A DNA stretch of 64,000 nucleotides, from contig CBDCZF010000015.1 in NCBI GenBank assembly GCA_965224225.1, positions 15,672-79,671 on the forward strand. The letters are read 5' to 3'. Made by a program: the position numbers and the translations under genes. The notes beneath the pieces were generated by a model. It saw nothing but the letters and a program-made list of their open reading frames with translations. It had not been told where the DNA came from and searched no databases. Shown in pieces: positions 34,992 to 46,521 of the stretch (positions are counted from its first letter, which is position 1; each line of letters starts with the position of its first letter). The stretch comes from CAJQQK01 sp965224225 (GTDB lineage: Bacteria; Pseudomonadota; Alphaproteobacteria; Rhizobiales; Hyphomicrobiaceae).

Positions 34992-36107
34992 TCAACGCAG
35001 GATCCAGAAGCCGTTGATGTTTTCGAGCGTAACGCCGCGTGTCTGGAGGGCCGCCTGCAGGGCCGAGCCGCCGCCCGGGTAGCGCAGCGCAATCGTCGCA
35101 CTGCGTCCCGACAGTCCGCCGATCTGCATGTCGCTGACACCAGGTGTGCCGGCAAGCACCTGTTGCTGATGCTGCCACTGGCCGAGATTGTTGAACTCGG
35201 CAACGACCTGCAGGGGCGTGAGAGGTCCGCCGCCGGGTCTGGGCGTTGCGACCGCCTGCTGTTGGCTCAGGCGAGACTTCCAGCGGCCCTCGAGAATACC
35301 CTGGGCGATGACTGCTGCCAGTTCGAGGGAATAGGCAAAGTCATCCGGTGAGAGGCTGTAGCGTGTGCTGAGCGCGAAGCGGCCAACCGCATCCTGGCCG
35401 GCAAGCGTAATGGCGAGTTCGCGGCGGGCCGGGTTGGGGGCGGCCTCGACGATGATCAGCTGTGCCGTCTGGATGCTCCGAGCCAGGCCTGCGAGGGCAT
35501 CCGGCTCGGCGCGCAGCAGGCGCTCACGGGTCGCTTGGTCCGGAACGGATTGGAGACCTGCGAGTTTCAGCGGTGTCGTCGCGTTGGCGAGATCGAGGTC
35601 GGTCCAGATGTTGTGCCAGAGCCTTCCGCCGCGCTTGGCCGACATCGCCCGCGTGGCGCCCGGCGCGCCCGCCGGCGGCGGGCTGTAGAACAGCACGACG
35701 TCGCTGGTCGGGGCCTGGATGTCGACGTAGGGAACGGCGTTATTTTGCAACAGGCTGCGCACGGCCAGCGGATCGAACGAAAAATCGATTGTCGCAATGT
35801 ACTGGGTCGAGGAATTCTCCTCCGAGCGGATACGCTCGCTGTGCAGATAGGTCGACGGATCAATCTCGCCGATGCGCTCGAGCAGGCCGTAGGAGGCAGT
35901 CGGCACCAGGCGTTTCAGCAGCGAGCGAAAGGCGGCGTTGCGTCCATCGTCCAGCGCCGCGCGCTTGGCGGCCACGGCGTTGGCGCCGGTTGCTTCGACC
36001 GGGTATTTGGCGACCGTGAAGATTGCTTCGCGGGCCTTCGCGCCGGCTGAGATCAGACACAGGCCGGCGATTGCGAAGATCAGGGCGATGGATTTGCATT
36101 GCGTCAT
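34992..36107 (-). CDS. DUF2066 exported protein
   Basis: This protein has 371 residues from ATG 36107 (36116 is an alternative) with a signal peptide CKSIALIFAIAGLCLISAGA and early AIFTVAKYPVEATGANAVAA. RAALDDGRNAAFRSLLKRLVP is the typical DUF2066 start. The C-terminal half (about 130-371) contains ALAGLARSIQTAQLIIVEAA and SGRSATIALRYPGGGSALQA. Function is unknown; members are periplasmic or outer-membrane associated and sit between purM and hdaA in many Alphaproteobacteria. An AI-2E-type permease often present in that gap is missing here; only 162 bases separate it from hdaA. Confidence 0.8.
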   Translation of the reverse strand: MTQCKSIALIFAIAGLCLISAGAKAREAIFTVAKYPVEATGANAVAAKRAALDDGRNAAFRSLLKRLVPTASYGLLERIGEIDPSTYLHSERIRSEENSSTQYIATIDFSFDPLAVRSLLQNNAVPYVDIQAPTSDVVLFYSPPPAGAPGATRAMSAKRGGRLWHNIWTDLDLANATTPLKLAGLQSVPDQATRERLLRAEPDALAGLARSIQTAQLIIVEAAPNPARRELAITLAGQDAVGRFALSTRYSLSPDDFAYSLELAAVIAQGILEGRWKSRLSQQQAVATPRPGGGPLTPLQVVAEFNNLGQWQHQQQVLAGTPGVSDMQIGGLSGRSATIALRYPGGGSALQAALQTRGVTLENINGFWILR

Positions 36108-36343
36108 TGCGAGCAAATGACCTTACAGCTTCGAAAACGGCGGCAGGTCTCGGCAGTTGCCGCGCGGGTCTCGGATCTGGTAGGAGACCGGATCTCTGGC
36201 GAGCAATGGGGCGAAAGTTGGTTCGGGTCAATGGCCGATTGGTGGTGTCCGGACCTGGGCGTTCCGCCTGAGCCACACGTTGGGATTGTGGCGGCACGAG
36301 GACACCATGGTTGCTCGACACCATGTGATCCGGGAGGTCATGG

Positions 36344-37429
36344 ATGGCTGAGCCGTCGGGCAAGCCGCAAGCGCCCGTTACCTATCGCGATGCCGGGGTC
36401 GATATCGATGCGGGCAACGCGCTGGTGGGCGCGATCAAGCCGCTCGTCAGGGCCACCCGACGGGCGGGCGCAGACGTAGAAATCGGCGGTTTCGGCGGTC
36501 TGTTCGACCTCAAGGCGGCAGGTTTTAGAGATCCGATCCTGGTGGCGGCCAACGACGGCGTTGGCACCAAGCTCAAAATCGCGATCGAGACGGGCCGGCA
36601 TGACACGATCGGCATCGATCTGGTTGCCATGTGCGTCAACGATCTCGTCGTACAGGGCGCAGAGCCGCTTTTTTTCCTCGACTACTTTGCCTGTGGACAA
36701 CTCGACAACGACGTCGCGACGGCGGTGATCGCCGGCATCACTGAGGGTTGCCGGCAGGCCGGCTGTGCCCTGATCGGCGGTGAAACGGCGGAAATGCCGG
36801 GCATGTATGCTGCGGGCGACTATGATCTTGCGGGTTTCTCGGTCGGCGCCGCCGAGCGCGGCCAACTGCTGCCGCGCGGCGACATCGAGGCCGGTGACGT
36901 CTTGATCGGGCTTAACTCGGCGGGTGTGCATTCGAACGGCTATTCGCTGGTGCGCCGGCTGGTGTCATCGGCGGGGCTTGGCTGGCTGGATGCCGCACCC
37001 TTCGATCCGGATCGCACACTCGGCCCGGCATTGCTCGAACCGACGCGGATCTACGTCAGGCCGCTGCTCGATGCGATCCGCAAAACCGGTGCCATCAAGG
37101 CGCTCGCCCATATCACCGGCGGTGGGCTGACCGAGAACATTCCCCGCGTGCTCCCTGACAGCGTTGCGGCCCGTGTCGACCTCGGTAGTTGGCAGCCGCC
37201 GGCAGTGTTCGGTTGGCTCCGGGAACAGGCGCACCTCGACCAGGCCGAGATGTTGCGCACCTTCAACTGCGGGATTGGCATGGTGGTCGTCGTCGATCAG
37301 GCCGGCGCAGAACACGTTTTGAACCACCTTGCAGCGGTCGGCACACCCGCTGTCCAGATCGGCCGGTTGATTGAGCGTGGGGACGGTGAAGCGATAGGCT
37401 TCGACGGCCGGCTGGAATATCCCTCATGA
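36344..37429 (+). CDS. purM: Phosphoribosylformylglycinamidine cyclo-ligase
   Basis: The 361-residue protein has the PurM signatures: VTYRDAGVDIDAGNALVGAI, ILVAANDGVGTKLKIAIET, GIDLVAMCVNDLVVQGAEPL, CALIGGETAEMPGMYAAGDYD and ITGGGLTENIPRVLP. It closes the imidazole ring of AIR from FGAM with ATP (step 5 of purine synthesis). A GGAGG box before ATG 36344 supports the start. It is followed by purN with a 4-base overlap and is divergent from the DUF2066 gene. Confidence 0.97.
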   Translation: MAEPSGKPQAPVTYRDAGVDIDAGNALVGAIKPLVRATRRAGADVEIGGFGGLFDLKAAGFRDPILVAANDGVGTKLKIAIETGRHDTIGIDLVAMCVNDLVVQGAEPLFFLDYFACGQLDNDVATAVIAGITEGCRQAGCALIGGETAEMPGMYAAGDYDLAGFSVGAAERGQLLPRGDIEAGDVLIGLNSAGVHSNGYSLVRRLVSSAGLGWLDAAPFDPDRTLGPALLEPTRIYVRPLLDAIRKTGAIKALAHITGGGLTENIPRVLPDSVAARVDLGSWQPPAVFGWLREQAHLDQAEMLRTFNCGIGMVVVVDQAGAEHVLNHLAAVGTPAVQIGRLIERGDGEAIGFDGRLEYPS

Positions 37430-38082
37430 CCCGCCCGCCGAAAAGGCGCCTTGCCATCCTGATCTCGGGCCGCGGCTCGAACATGCAGGCACTGGCTGCT
37501 GCCTGTCGCAACGATGATTTCCCGGCCGAGGCGGCAGCCGTGATCTCGAACCGGCCGGATGCCGCCGGCCTCGCCTGGGCGCGGGATCATGGTCTCCATA
37601 CGATTGCCCTCGACCACAAGGCGTTTGACGATCGTGCGGCGTTCGATGCCAGGCTCGACCAAGAGCTCCGCAGCCTAGACGCTGAGATCGTCGCGCTCGC
37701 CGGCTTCATGCGCCTGATGACGGCGGATTTCGTCAACGCCTGGCAGGGCCGGATGATCAACATTCACCCTTCGCTATTGCCGGCCTTCAAGGGGCTCGAC
37801 ACGCACGCCCGAGCGCTTGCCGCCGGCGTCAAAATCGCCGGCTGCACGGTGCATTACGTGACCCCCGAAATGGACGAAGGCCCGATCATTGCCCAGGCCG
37901 CGGTGCCGGTCCTTGCCGGCGATACGCCTGATGCGCTCGCCGTCCGCATCCTCGCCCAGGAACATCGCCTCTACCCAAAGGCGCTCAAATGGGTTGCCGC
38001 TGGCGACGTCACCTTTGAGCGTGCGGCGCAAGCGAGTTACGGCACGGTTAACCAGGACGCCTGGCTGCACTCGCCGGGGTGA
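37426..38082 (+). CDS. purN: Phosphoribosylglycinamide formyltransferase
   Basis: The 218-residue protein starts KRRLAILISGRGSNMQAL, the GAR-binding loop. The catalytic NIHPSLLPAFKG (Asn, His) and the later HYVTPEMDEGPIIAQ with its Asp complete the active site. It transfers the formyl group of 10-formyl-tetrahydrofolate to GAR, step 3 of purine synthesis. The ATGA overlap with purM shows translational coupling. Confidence 0.97.
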   Translation: MTRPPKRRLAILISGRGSNMQALAAACRNDDFPAEAAAVISNRPDAAGLAWARDHGLHTIALDHKAFDDRAAFDARLDQELRSLDAEIVALAGFMRLMTADFVNAWQGRMINIHPSLLPAFKGLDTHARALAAGVKIAGCTVHYVTPEMDEGPIIAQAAVPVLAGDTPDALAVRILAQEHRLYPKALKWVAAGDVTFERAAQASYGTVNQDAWLHSPG

Positions 38083-38364
38083 AGCTGGCGGGTTAGGAGA
38101 CCGGCTTGGCCGCACGCTCCTTTGTCAGCCTCCGGATCCGCGCTAAAATGAAGCGGCTGCTTGGGCCGGGGAACCGGCGAAATTATATGCGTTCCAGGGA
38201 ACTGCCGACCAAGGCTGACGAATCAGATCCGTCACGACGCAGTTGGATCCGCCCCCGGGTTTAACCACAATGGCCAATAGACCGGGCGCCGGCAGATGCG
38301 GCGGGTTGATTGGCCGGCGAATTGCGTTGCGATCGTTCGCACCAGCGGAGACAGCATAGAGATC

Positions 38365-39759
38365 ATGACCGCCACTTCCACCGTACCAGCACCCGCATCT
38401 GCTCAATCGGCCCAGCCTGCACACGTCCACCAGTTGGGCGAGGAATCCTCGATCTGGTTCAAGCTCACGCCCCTGCTCAAGGGGCCGGACAACCCGATGC
38501 GCGTGCTGATGCAGATGTCGGAGCGCTACGGCGGTGCGATCCCGGTCAACCTCGCCAACCAGCGGATCCTGCTGCTTTCCGAGCCCGATCACTTCAAGCA
38601 TGTGCTGGTCTCGAACGCGAACAACTACAAGAAATACTTCGACGGCCTGAAGCCGATCTTCGGCAAGTCGATGATCACCAACGACGGCGCGCTCTGGCAG
38701 AAGATCCGCATGCCGCAGCAGCCAGCCTTCCATCCCGACATGTTCGTCGACTACGTGCCTTATTTCGTGCAGGCAATCGATGAGAAGACCAAGGTTTGGT
38801 CGGATCTTGCCGATAAGGGTGAAACCTTCGAAATGGTCGAGCAGACATGGACGCTTGCCGCCGACATGATCTGCAAGGCGCTGTTCGATCGCGACATGCC
38901 GTTCAATCCGCATTTCGTCTTCAAATGCGTCAAGACCTACACGGATGTGATGAACCACAAGTCGATCCGGCTCAAGAAGAATGCCGGCGCCGACTTCGAG
39001 ATCACCGAAGAAGATGCCGCCAAGGCGATGGAGATCTGGGCCGGCGTGCCGGATCTGGTGCTTGCCGCCAACCCGCGCGAGCACCGCGAAAAGACGCTCT
39101 TGAAGATGATCGAGGCCGTGGTCGCCGATGAAAGCGTGCCGGAATTCGACCAGCAGCAGGCGATCGACGAATTCAAGCAGTACCTCTGGGCCGGCACCGA
39201 GACGACGGCACTGACGCTCGCCTGGGCAATGTATCTGGCGTCCGCCCATCCCGAAGCCGCCGAACGTATCCGGCGAGAAGGCGAAGAGGTGCTGGGCGAC
39301 CGCGAGCCGACGGCTGCCGACTACACGGCGCTGGCCTACACGCGTGCCGTCATCCAGGAGACGATGCGCATCTACCCGCCGATCTGGGGCCTGATCAGGG
39401 TTGCCGACGGCGAGGATGAGATCGGCGGCAAGCAGGTTCAGCCAGGCGACCGCATCGTGATGTTCGCCTACGGTGTCCATCACGATCCGCGGTTCTGGGA
39501 AGAGCCTGAGAAATTCATGCCCGAGCGCTGGATGGGCGATGCCGCCAAGAAGCGCCAGAAATACACCTACCTGCCGTTCGGCGGTGGCCGGCGCTCGTGC
39601 ATTGGCGGCGCCATGAGCCAGGTCGAAAACACGCTGGCGCTTTCGATCCTGCTGCGCCGCTTCGAGCCGGTATACATGGGCGAAGGCGAGCCCGGCATCA
39701 ACGCGACGGTAACGCTGACGCCGCGCGGCGGGCTGATGTTCAAGGTGCGCAAGCGGTAG
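38365..39759 (+). CDS. Cytochrome P450
   Basis: The 464-residue protein from ATG 38365 shows the I-helix oxygen-activation motif WAGTETTALTLAW, the K-helix ExxR (ETMRIYPPIWGL), the meander with PERWMG and the heme loop FGGGRRSCIGG with the Cys ligand at residue 412. It has no signal peptide or N-terminal membrane helix, so it is soluble. The sequence style (LMQMSERYGG, LIRVADGEDEIGG) resembles fatty-acid or terpenoid hydroxylases of the CYP102/BM3-like and CYP4-like set. No ferredoxin gene is adjacent. It is 283 bases after purN; substrate unknown. Confidence 0.93.
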   Translation: MTATSTVPAPASAQSAQPAHVHQLGEESSIWFKLTPLLKGPDNPMRVLMQMSERYGGAIPVNLANQRILLLSEPDHFKHVLVSNANNYKKYFDGLKPIFGKSMITNDGALWQKIRMPQQPAFHPDMFVDYVPYFVQAIDEKTKVWSDLADKGETFEMVEQTWTLAADMICKALFDRDMPFNPHFVFKCVKTYTDVMNHKSIRLKKNAGADFEITEEDAAKAMEIWAGVPDLVLAANPREHREKTLLKMIEAVVADESVPEFDQQQAIDEFKQYLWAGTETTALTLAWAMYLASAHPEAAERIRREGEEVLGDREPTAADYTALAYTRAVIQETMRIYPPIWGLIRVADGEDEIGGKQVQPGDRIVMFAYGVHHDPRFWEEPEKFMPERWMGDAAKKRQKYTYLPFGGGRRSCIGGAMSQVENTLALSILLRRFEPVYMGEGEPGINATVTLTPRGGLMFKVRKR

Positions 39760-39826
39760 CGCTCGGTATCATTATTAAATCGTGGCCCAGAATCGCACGC
39801 CAACATTTCATCTGCACGGCTGCTTG

Positions 39827-39974
39827 CCCCTCACCCTAACCCTCTCCCCGTACGCGCCGAAGTGGCGCTACGGGGAGAGGGAATCCAGCCGTGCCGTATG
39901 GCAACTGTATTGGCAAAACGACGGGCCGTGCTCCCTCTCCCCGTACTTCACGGGGAGTGGGTTAGGGTGAGGGG
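39827..39974. repeat. Dispersed palindromic repeat, copy 2
   Basis: It begins CCCCTCACCCTAACCCTCTC and ends with its reverse complement over about 25 bases. The inner arms have CTCTCCCCGTA/TACGGGGAGAGGG-type hairpins, one of which is changed to GCGCCGAAGTGGCGC. The centre (GCCGTGCCGTATGGCAAC, ACGACGGGCCGTGCTCCC) matches the centre of copy 1 read on the opposite strand. It lies between the convergent P450 and carboxypeptidase genes. Confidence 0.88.
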
Positions 39975-40029
39975 CAAGCGCAGCCCGTGCAAACGTAATG
40001 TTGACGTGCGAATATCAATACCCATCAAA

Positions 40030-41463
40030 TCACTGCGAACGCGCAACAAAACAATCGATCGCGAGCTGTCTTAGCCGGTTGCAGACCTGGGCTGCCCGAG
40101 TGGCATCGAAGCCTGCGAACCGGGCGCGGTAGATCGGGCGGCGAGGGTTGCCGATCCGCACGGCCAGCGCGCGGGCGCCTCTAAGAACCGCTCCGGCGCT
40201 GTTGCGGGCATCGGCCAGAGCACGTTCGGCATCGGCCTTGCTGCGGTAGGCGCCGACCTGGACCTGATGGGTATGAGGGCCAACCAGTGGCCTTTCCAGC
40301 GATCCCGTGATTAGAGGTGATCGATCCGCAGCGGTCTGCGGACCCGCCAGGCTGCCCGGCGGCGCCAGGTTCATGCGGGCGACCTGATGGGCGAAGGTCG
40401 AGGGCGGGCGACCGAGAGGCTGCGGCTGGCCGGGGCGCACCGGTGCATTGAGTGCGGCGACGCGAGGCGGCGGCTCGAAGGGATAGGGCCGCGGGTCGCC
40501 TGGTATGGCGTAACGCTCGGCAGCGGGCAGAGCTGGCAGAGGCCGGCGCGGTCGCAGCGGTGCCGGCCGGCGGGCGGGCATTGGCCGCTTGATCAGGCGC
40601 GGGCGGGCGATCAGCATCGGTTTTTGCTGGCGTGTCTTGCGTCTCGAGGCTTTCGGTAGAGCGGTGCGCAGCAGTTTTCGAGCAACGGCGTCACGCTGGC
40701 GTGCGGAGCGCCGGCCCATGACGACGCCGATCAGGTGCTTGCCGTCGCGTTTGACGCTGACTGCAACATTGAAGCCCGAGGCGCGGGTATAACCCGTCTT
40801 GATGCCTTCGGTGCCTCGGAAGCTTCCGAGAAGGCGGTTGTGGTTGCGGTAGCTACGTCCGCGGTAGGTGAAATGGCGCCGCGCGAACATCTTGAAGAGT
40901 TTCGGGAAATCATCCTGCAGGGCGAGCGAGAGCTTGGCCATGTCACGGGCCGTGGTCACTTGTGAGGAATTGGGCAGGCCGGAAGCGTTGCGAAAGTGCG
41001 TGCGTGACATGCCAAGGCGACGGGCGGTTCGGGTCATCGCCTGGGCGAACGCACTCTCCGAGCCTGCCAGGTGTTCGCCAACGGCTGCTGCAACATCGTT
41101 GGCCGACTTGGTGATCAGTGCATTGAGCGCGTCGCGAACACTGATCGTGCTGCCCGGCTTGAGGCCCAGTTTCGAGGGCGGGCGCGATGCGGCACTGGCC
41201 GACATGGTTATCGGTGTCGAGAACTTGAGCTTGCCGCCCCGCATGGCCTCGAACGCCATGTAGATGGTCATCATCTTGGTCAGGGAGGCCGGATAGCGCG
41301 GCGCGTCGGCCGCACTTTGGTGCAGCGTGCGTCCGGAATTGGCGTCGATGACGATCGAGGCATGTTTCGCTGCAGCCGCAGGATGGGCAGCGACGGCGTC
41401 AAGCATAGCGGCGCACAACAGCACCAATGCTGCTTGGCATAAGCCAGACCATGTCGACAGCAT
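40030..41463 (-). CDS. D-alanyl-D-alanine carboxypeptidase (S11) with SPOR domain
   Basis: The protein has about 477 residues with a signal peptide and Ala-rich cleavage region. Penicillin-binding motifs are SLTK (nucleophile Ser and Lys, about residues 60-63), SAN (about 120-122) and KTG (about 222-224). A proline/arginine-rich linker (about 275-390) leads to a C-terminal SPOR-like region (HQVQVGAYRSKADAERALAD) that binds denuded septal glycan strands. It trims pentapeptides of peptidoglycan in the periplasm. No C-terminal amphipathic membrane anchor is seen. The SPOR domain replaces it as a localisation signal. ATG 41469 is an alternative start. Confidence 0.92.
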   Translation of the reverse strand: MLSTWSGLCQAALVLLCAAMLDAVAAHPAAAAKHASIVIDANSGRTLHQSAADAPRYPASLTKMMTIYMAFEAMRGGKLKFSTPITMSASAASRPPSKLGLKPGSTISVRDALNALITKSANDVAAAVGEHLAGSESAFAQAMTRTARRLGMSRTHFRNASGLPNSSQVTTARDMAKLSLALQDDFPKLFKMFARRHFTYRGRSYRNHNRLLGSFRGTEGIKTGYTRASGFNVAVSVKRDGKHLIGVVMGRRSARQRDAVARKLLRTALPKASRRKTRQQKPMLIARPRLIKRPMPARRPAPLRPRRPLPALPAAERYAIPGDPRPYPFEPPPRVAALNAPVRPGQPQPLGRPPSTFAHQVARMNLAPPGSLAGPQTAADRSPLITGSLERPLVGPHTHQVQVGAYRSKADAERALADARNSAGAVLRGARALAVRIGNPRRPIYRARFAGFDATRAAQVCNRLRQLAIDCFVARSQ

Positions 41464-42078
41464 TACCAACGCGAACCCTCACCACTGCACACTGCCCGTC
41501 AGTGCACGCCGAGCATGCACCCCCGTGATCCGAACCGGTCTGGCCTGCTCCCGAAGACGGCCCGCCGCGCATCCTGCCGTGCCTTTTTCCAACCCCAGGG
41601 AATAGGTCCATTCCGGCGGTATTGCGGCGTCGATCGGGAGATTGCATGACCGGAGCAATCAGCGGGAAACATAGGGAAACTTCCCTCAAGGCGGGCTAAG
41701 TCCGGTGGCTTCATTTGCTGCAATTTAACGGTAAAGTGCTCCAATCAGCGCGCAGCATTGGCGCTTGTCGACTGGTTGAGCCGGTTCCGATCGGTGGCGC
41801 GGTTGCGGATCGATTGTCCTTGCGTCTGGAATTTGTACGGTCAGGGACTTATCTTGATCAGGTGCTTTGCCAGGGATCAGGGACGCCAGGTAACGCAGCG
41901 GCGCGGGCAAACGAGGCGCCTTGAGTACTGGTATGGGGGATCCACGATGCTGCGGGAACGAAAATGTGATCTTGGGATCACGGCTGAGATAGGCAACCAA
42001 TTTGCAATCCGAACGGCCCAATGCGAGTGGGCATACGATATGCTTGAATTAGCGGATCAGAAATCATTAACCGTCTTG
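41464..42078. other. 615-base divergent region between carboxypeptidase and clpS
   Basis: No protein-like frame is supported. The frame of clpS stays open back to 41758, but that stretch is Arg/Cys-rich and unlike ClpS proteins. The region must hold the two divergent promoters. A small inverted repeat GTGATCTTGGGATCAC is seen near 41967-41982. Confidence 0.5.
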
Positions 42079-42417
42079 ATGGCCGACCGAGATCGCGACG
42101 ACGGCGATGATCGCGATGGCGACGGGCGCACCGATATCGTTACCAAGACACGGCCGAAGACCAAGAAGCCGAGCCTGTATAGAGTGTTGCTGTTGAACGA
42201 CGACTACACGCCGATGGAGTTCGTGGTTCACGTGCTTGAAAAATACTTCAACAAAGGTCGTGAGGATGCCACAAGAATCATGCTGCATGTTCACCACAAG
42301 GGCGTCGGCGTGTGCGGAGTCTATACCTACGAGGTTGCTGAAACCAAGGTCACCCAGGTGATCGACTTCGCACGCCAGCATGGCCATCCACTGCAATGCA
42401 CAATGGAAAAAGAGTAG
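42079..42417 (+). CDS. clpS: ClpS adaptor for ClpAP
   Basis: The 112-residue protein has an acidic disordered N-terminus (DRDRDDGDDRDGDGR) and the ClpS core PSLYRVLLLNDDYTPMEFVV, followed by MLHVHHKGVGVCGVYTYEVA and a final HPLQCTMEKE. It binds N-degron substrates through the NDDYTPM pocket and hands them to ClpA. Its stop is 7 bases before clpA, so the two are one operon. ATG 42079 fits the family length; no good ribosome-binding site is seen near it, and an in-frame ATG at about 42040 cannot be excluded. Confidence 0.93.
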   Translation: MADRDRDDGDDRDGDGRTDIVTKTRPKTKKPSLYRVLLLNDDYTPMEFVVHVLEKYFNKGREDATRIMLHVHHKGVGVCGVYTYEVAETKVTQVIDFARQHGHPLQCTMEKE

Positions 42418-42424
42418 CGCACCC

Positions 42425-44875
<2,451 letters not shown>

Positions 44876-44902
44876 GCTTTCCGCCATTGTCCAACAAACT
44901 CG

Positions 44903-44932
44903 AAGCCGCCGGCAAAAGCCGGCGGCTTTGTC
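44903..44932 (+). terminator. Rho-independent terminator of clpSA
   Basis: AAGCCGCCGGC and GCCGGCGGCTT pair perfectly over 11 bases around a 4-A loop and are followed by TTTGTCTT. It begins 28 bases after the clpA stop. Confidence 0.9.
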
Positions 44933-45019
44933 TTGGACGTCGCCCGATAGGGGATCATTGGTCACCAACACCTTGACGCCTGCGACAGCCTGTCCGACAG
45001 TGCGCCATCGCCAGATGAC

Positions 45020-45234
45020 GCCTGCGGGAGAGATCGGTCGGATCACATTGGTCCGAACCGGCGCCGAAGGAGCAACCGCCCCGGAAACTCTCAGGCAAAC
45101 GGACAGCAGGTCGATGGCACTCTGGAAAGCGGTTGCGGTCCGTTCGGACTGTAATCCACCGAAGGGGTCATGGCTGCGTTGCTGCAAATCGGCGGCGCTG
45201 CCTCAATCTCTCAGGTTCCCGTGACAGAGGGGGC
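45020..45234 (+). promoter_or_regulatory. Tandem glycine riboswitch upstream of gcvT
   Basis: Two glycine aptamers lie in tandem. The first runs from GCGGGAGAGATC through GCGCCGAAGGAGCAA and ACTCTCAGGCAAACGGACAG (about 45024-45106). The second begins CTCTGGAAAGCG and has CACCGAAGGGGTC, AATCTCTCAGGTTCCC and GTGACAGAGGGG (about 45119-45233). Only about a dozen bases join them, as in cooperative glycine riboswitches. The second aptamer's P3 region is long. A small hairpin GCATCG/CGATGC at 45246-45263 lies between the aptamers and the gcvT start about 100 bases away and may be part of the expression platform. It turns on the gcv genes when glycine is abundant. Confidence 0.95.
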
Positions 45235-45334
45235 GCACACTCGATGCATCGCGGAGACGATGCGCCGGGCGTGCGTCATGTACCCGAGCGTTCGGATTGG
45301 ATGGGTCCACGCTCCATGTTCACGGGATGCCGTT

Positions 45335-46486
45335 ATGGGCCAGACACCGTCACCCGACGACGAAGCGTTGCAACGCACGCCGTTTCACGCCTGCCACATT
45401 GCACTGAATGCCCGCATGGTTCCGTTTGCAGGCTACGAGATGCCCGTGCAATACGAAGCCGGCGTGCTCAAGGAGCATAACTGGACGAGGGAGCACGCAG
45501 GCCTGTTCGATGTCGCGCACATGGGCATCGCGTTCCTGAGGGCGGCCGATGGCACGCACGACACTGTCGCCAAATGCCTCGAGGCGCTGGTGCCGGCCGA
45601 CATCCTGAACCTCGCGCCGGGCCGGCAGCGCTATACGCAATTGCTGAACGAGCAGGGCGGCATCATCGATGATCTGATGGTCGCTCGGCCGGCCGGCCCG
45701 GATCAGGCCGGTTGGCTGAACCTTGTCGTCAACGCGGCGCGCAAGGCAGTCGACTATGATCATATTCGGGCGCATCTGCCGGCCGGTGTCGAGCTGCTGC
45801 CAAGCGATGAGTTTGCGCTCGCAGCGCTGCAGGGTCCGGAAGCCGCAGCCGTCCTCGCCGGTTTCGATCCCTCGACCGAAGCGATGGCGTTCATGGCCGC
45901 CGGTCAGGCAACGATCGACGGCGTCAAGGTTGCGGCGACCCGATCGGGCTATACCGGCGAGGACGGCTTCGAACTTGCTGTGCCGGTCGACGCGGCCGAA
46001 CGCATCTGGAACCTGCTTCTCGAAGATGAACGCGTGCAGCCGATCGGGCTTGGCGCGCGTGACTCGCTGCGGCTCGAAGCCGGTCTCTGTCTCTACGGGC
46101 ACGATATCGACGAGACGACCTCGCCGGTCGAAGCGGGGCTGACCTGGTCAATTCAGAAGCGCCGGCGCAGCGAGGGCGGCTTTCCAGGTGCCGAGCGGAT
46201 CCAACGTGAACTGGCTGATGGACCCGCCAGGCGGCGGGTCGGCATCCGTCCAGAAGGCCGCGCACCAGCGCGCGAAGGCACGGTGATTCAAAGCCCCGAC
46301 GGGAACGAAATTGGCGTGGTGACGTCCGGCGGCTTCGGGCCGACTGTCAGCGGCCCGGTCGCGATGGGCTACGTCGCAGCGAGCCACGCGGCCACAGGCA
46401 GCGCAATCGAACTTATCGTGCGCGGCAAGCCAATGGCAGCCGCGATTGCCGACATGCCGTTTGCACCGCATCGCTACAAGCGCTGA
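45335..46486 (+). CDS. gcvT: Glycine cleavage system aminomethyltransferase (T-protein)
   Basis: The ATG at 45335 starts MGQTPSPDDEALQRTPFHAC; 383 residues. Family motifs are NARMVPFAGYEMPVQYEAGV, TREHAGLFDVAHMG (with the catalytic Asp region nearby) and YTGEDGFELAVPVDAAERIW. It transfers the methylene group from the aminomethyl-lipoyl H-protein to tetrahydrofolate, releasing ammonia. Upstream in-frame ATGs lie within the second riboswitch aptamer and are not used. It is the first gene of the gcvT-H-PA-PB operon. Confidence 0.96.
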   Translation: MGQTPSPDDEALQRTPFHACHIALNARMVPFAGYEMPVQYEAGVLKEHNWTREHAGLFDVAHMGIAFLRAADGTHDTVAKCLEALVPADILNLAPGRQRYTQLLNEQGGIIDDLMVARPAGPDQAGWLNLVVNAARKAVDYDHIRAHLPAGVELLPSDEFALAALQGPEAAAVLAGFDPSTEAMAFMAAGQATIDGVKVAATRSGYTGEDGFELAVPVDAAERIWNLLLEDERVQPIGLGARDSLRLEAGLCLYGHDIDETTSPVEAGLTWSIQKRRRSEGGFPGAERIQRELADGPARRRVGIRPEGRAPAREGTVIQSPDGNEIGVVTSGGFGPTVSGPVAMGYVAASHAATGSAIELIVRGKPMAAAIADMPFAPHRYKR

Positions 46487-46521
46487 TCAATCAATCCAAG
46501 AGAGCTTAGGGAGAAACACCA

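Noticed and set aside
38143..39483. A 446-codon minus-strand frame opposite the P450
   Set aside because: It is the mirror of the P450 gene, with no recognisable domain; the P450 has all its motifs.
41758..42078. N-terminal extension of clpS by over 100 codons
   Set aside because: ClpS proteins are about 100-115 residues; the extension is Arg/Cys-rich with no homology.
45170..45334. Earlier in-frame start for gcvT
   Set aside because: It would begin inside the second glycine aptamer, and the added residues do not match GcvT.
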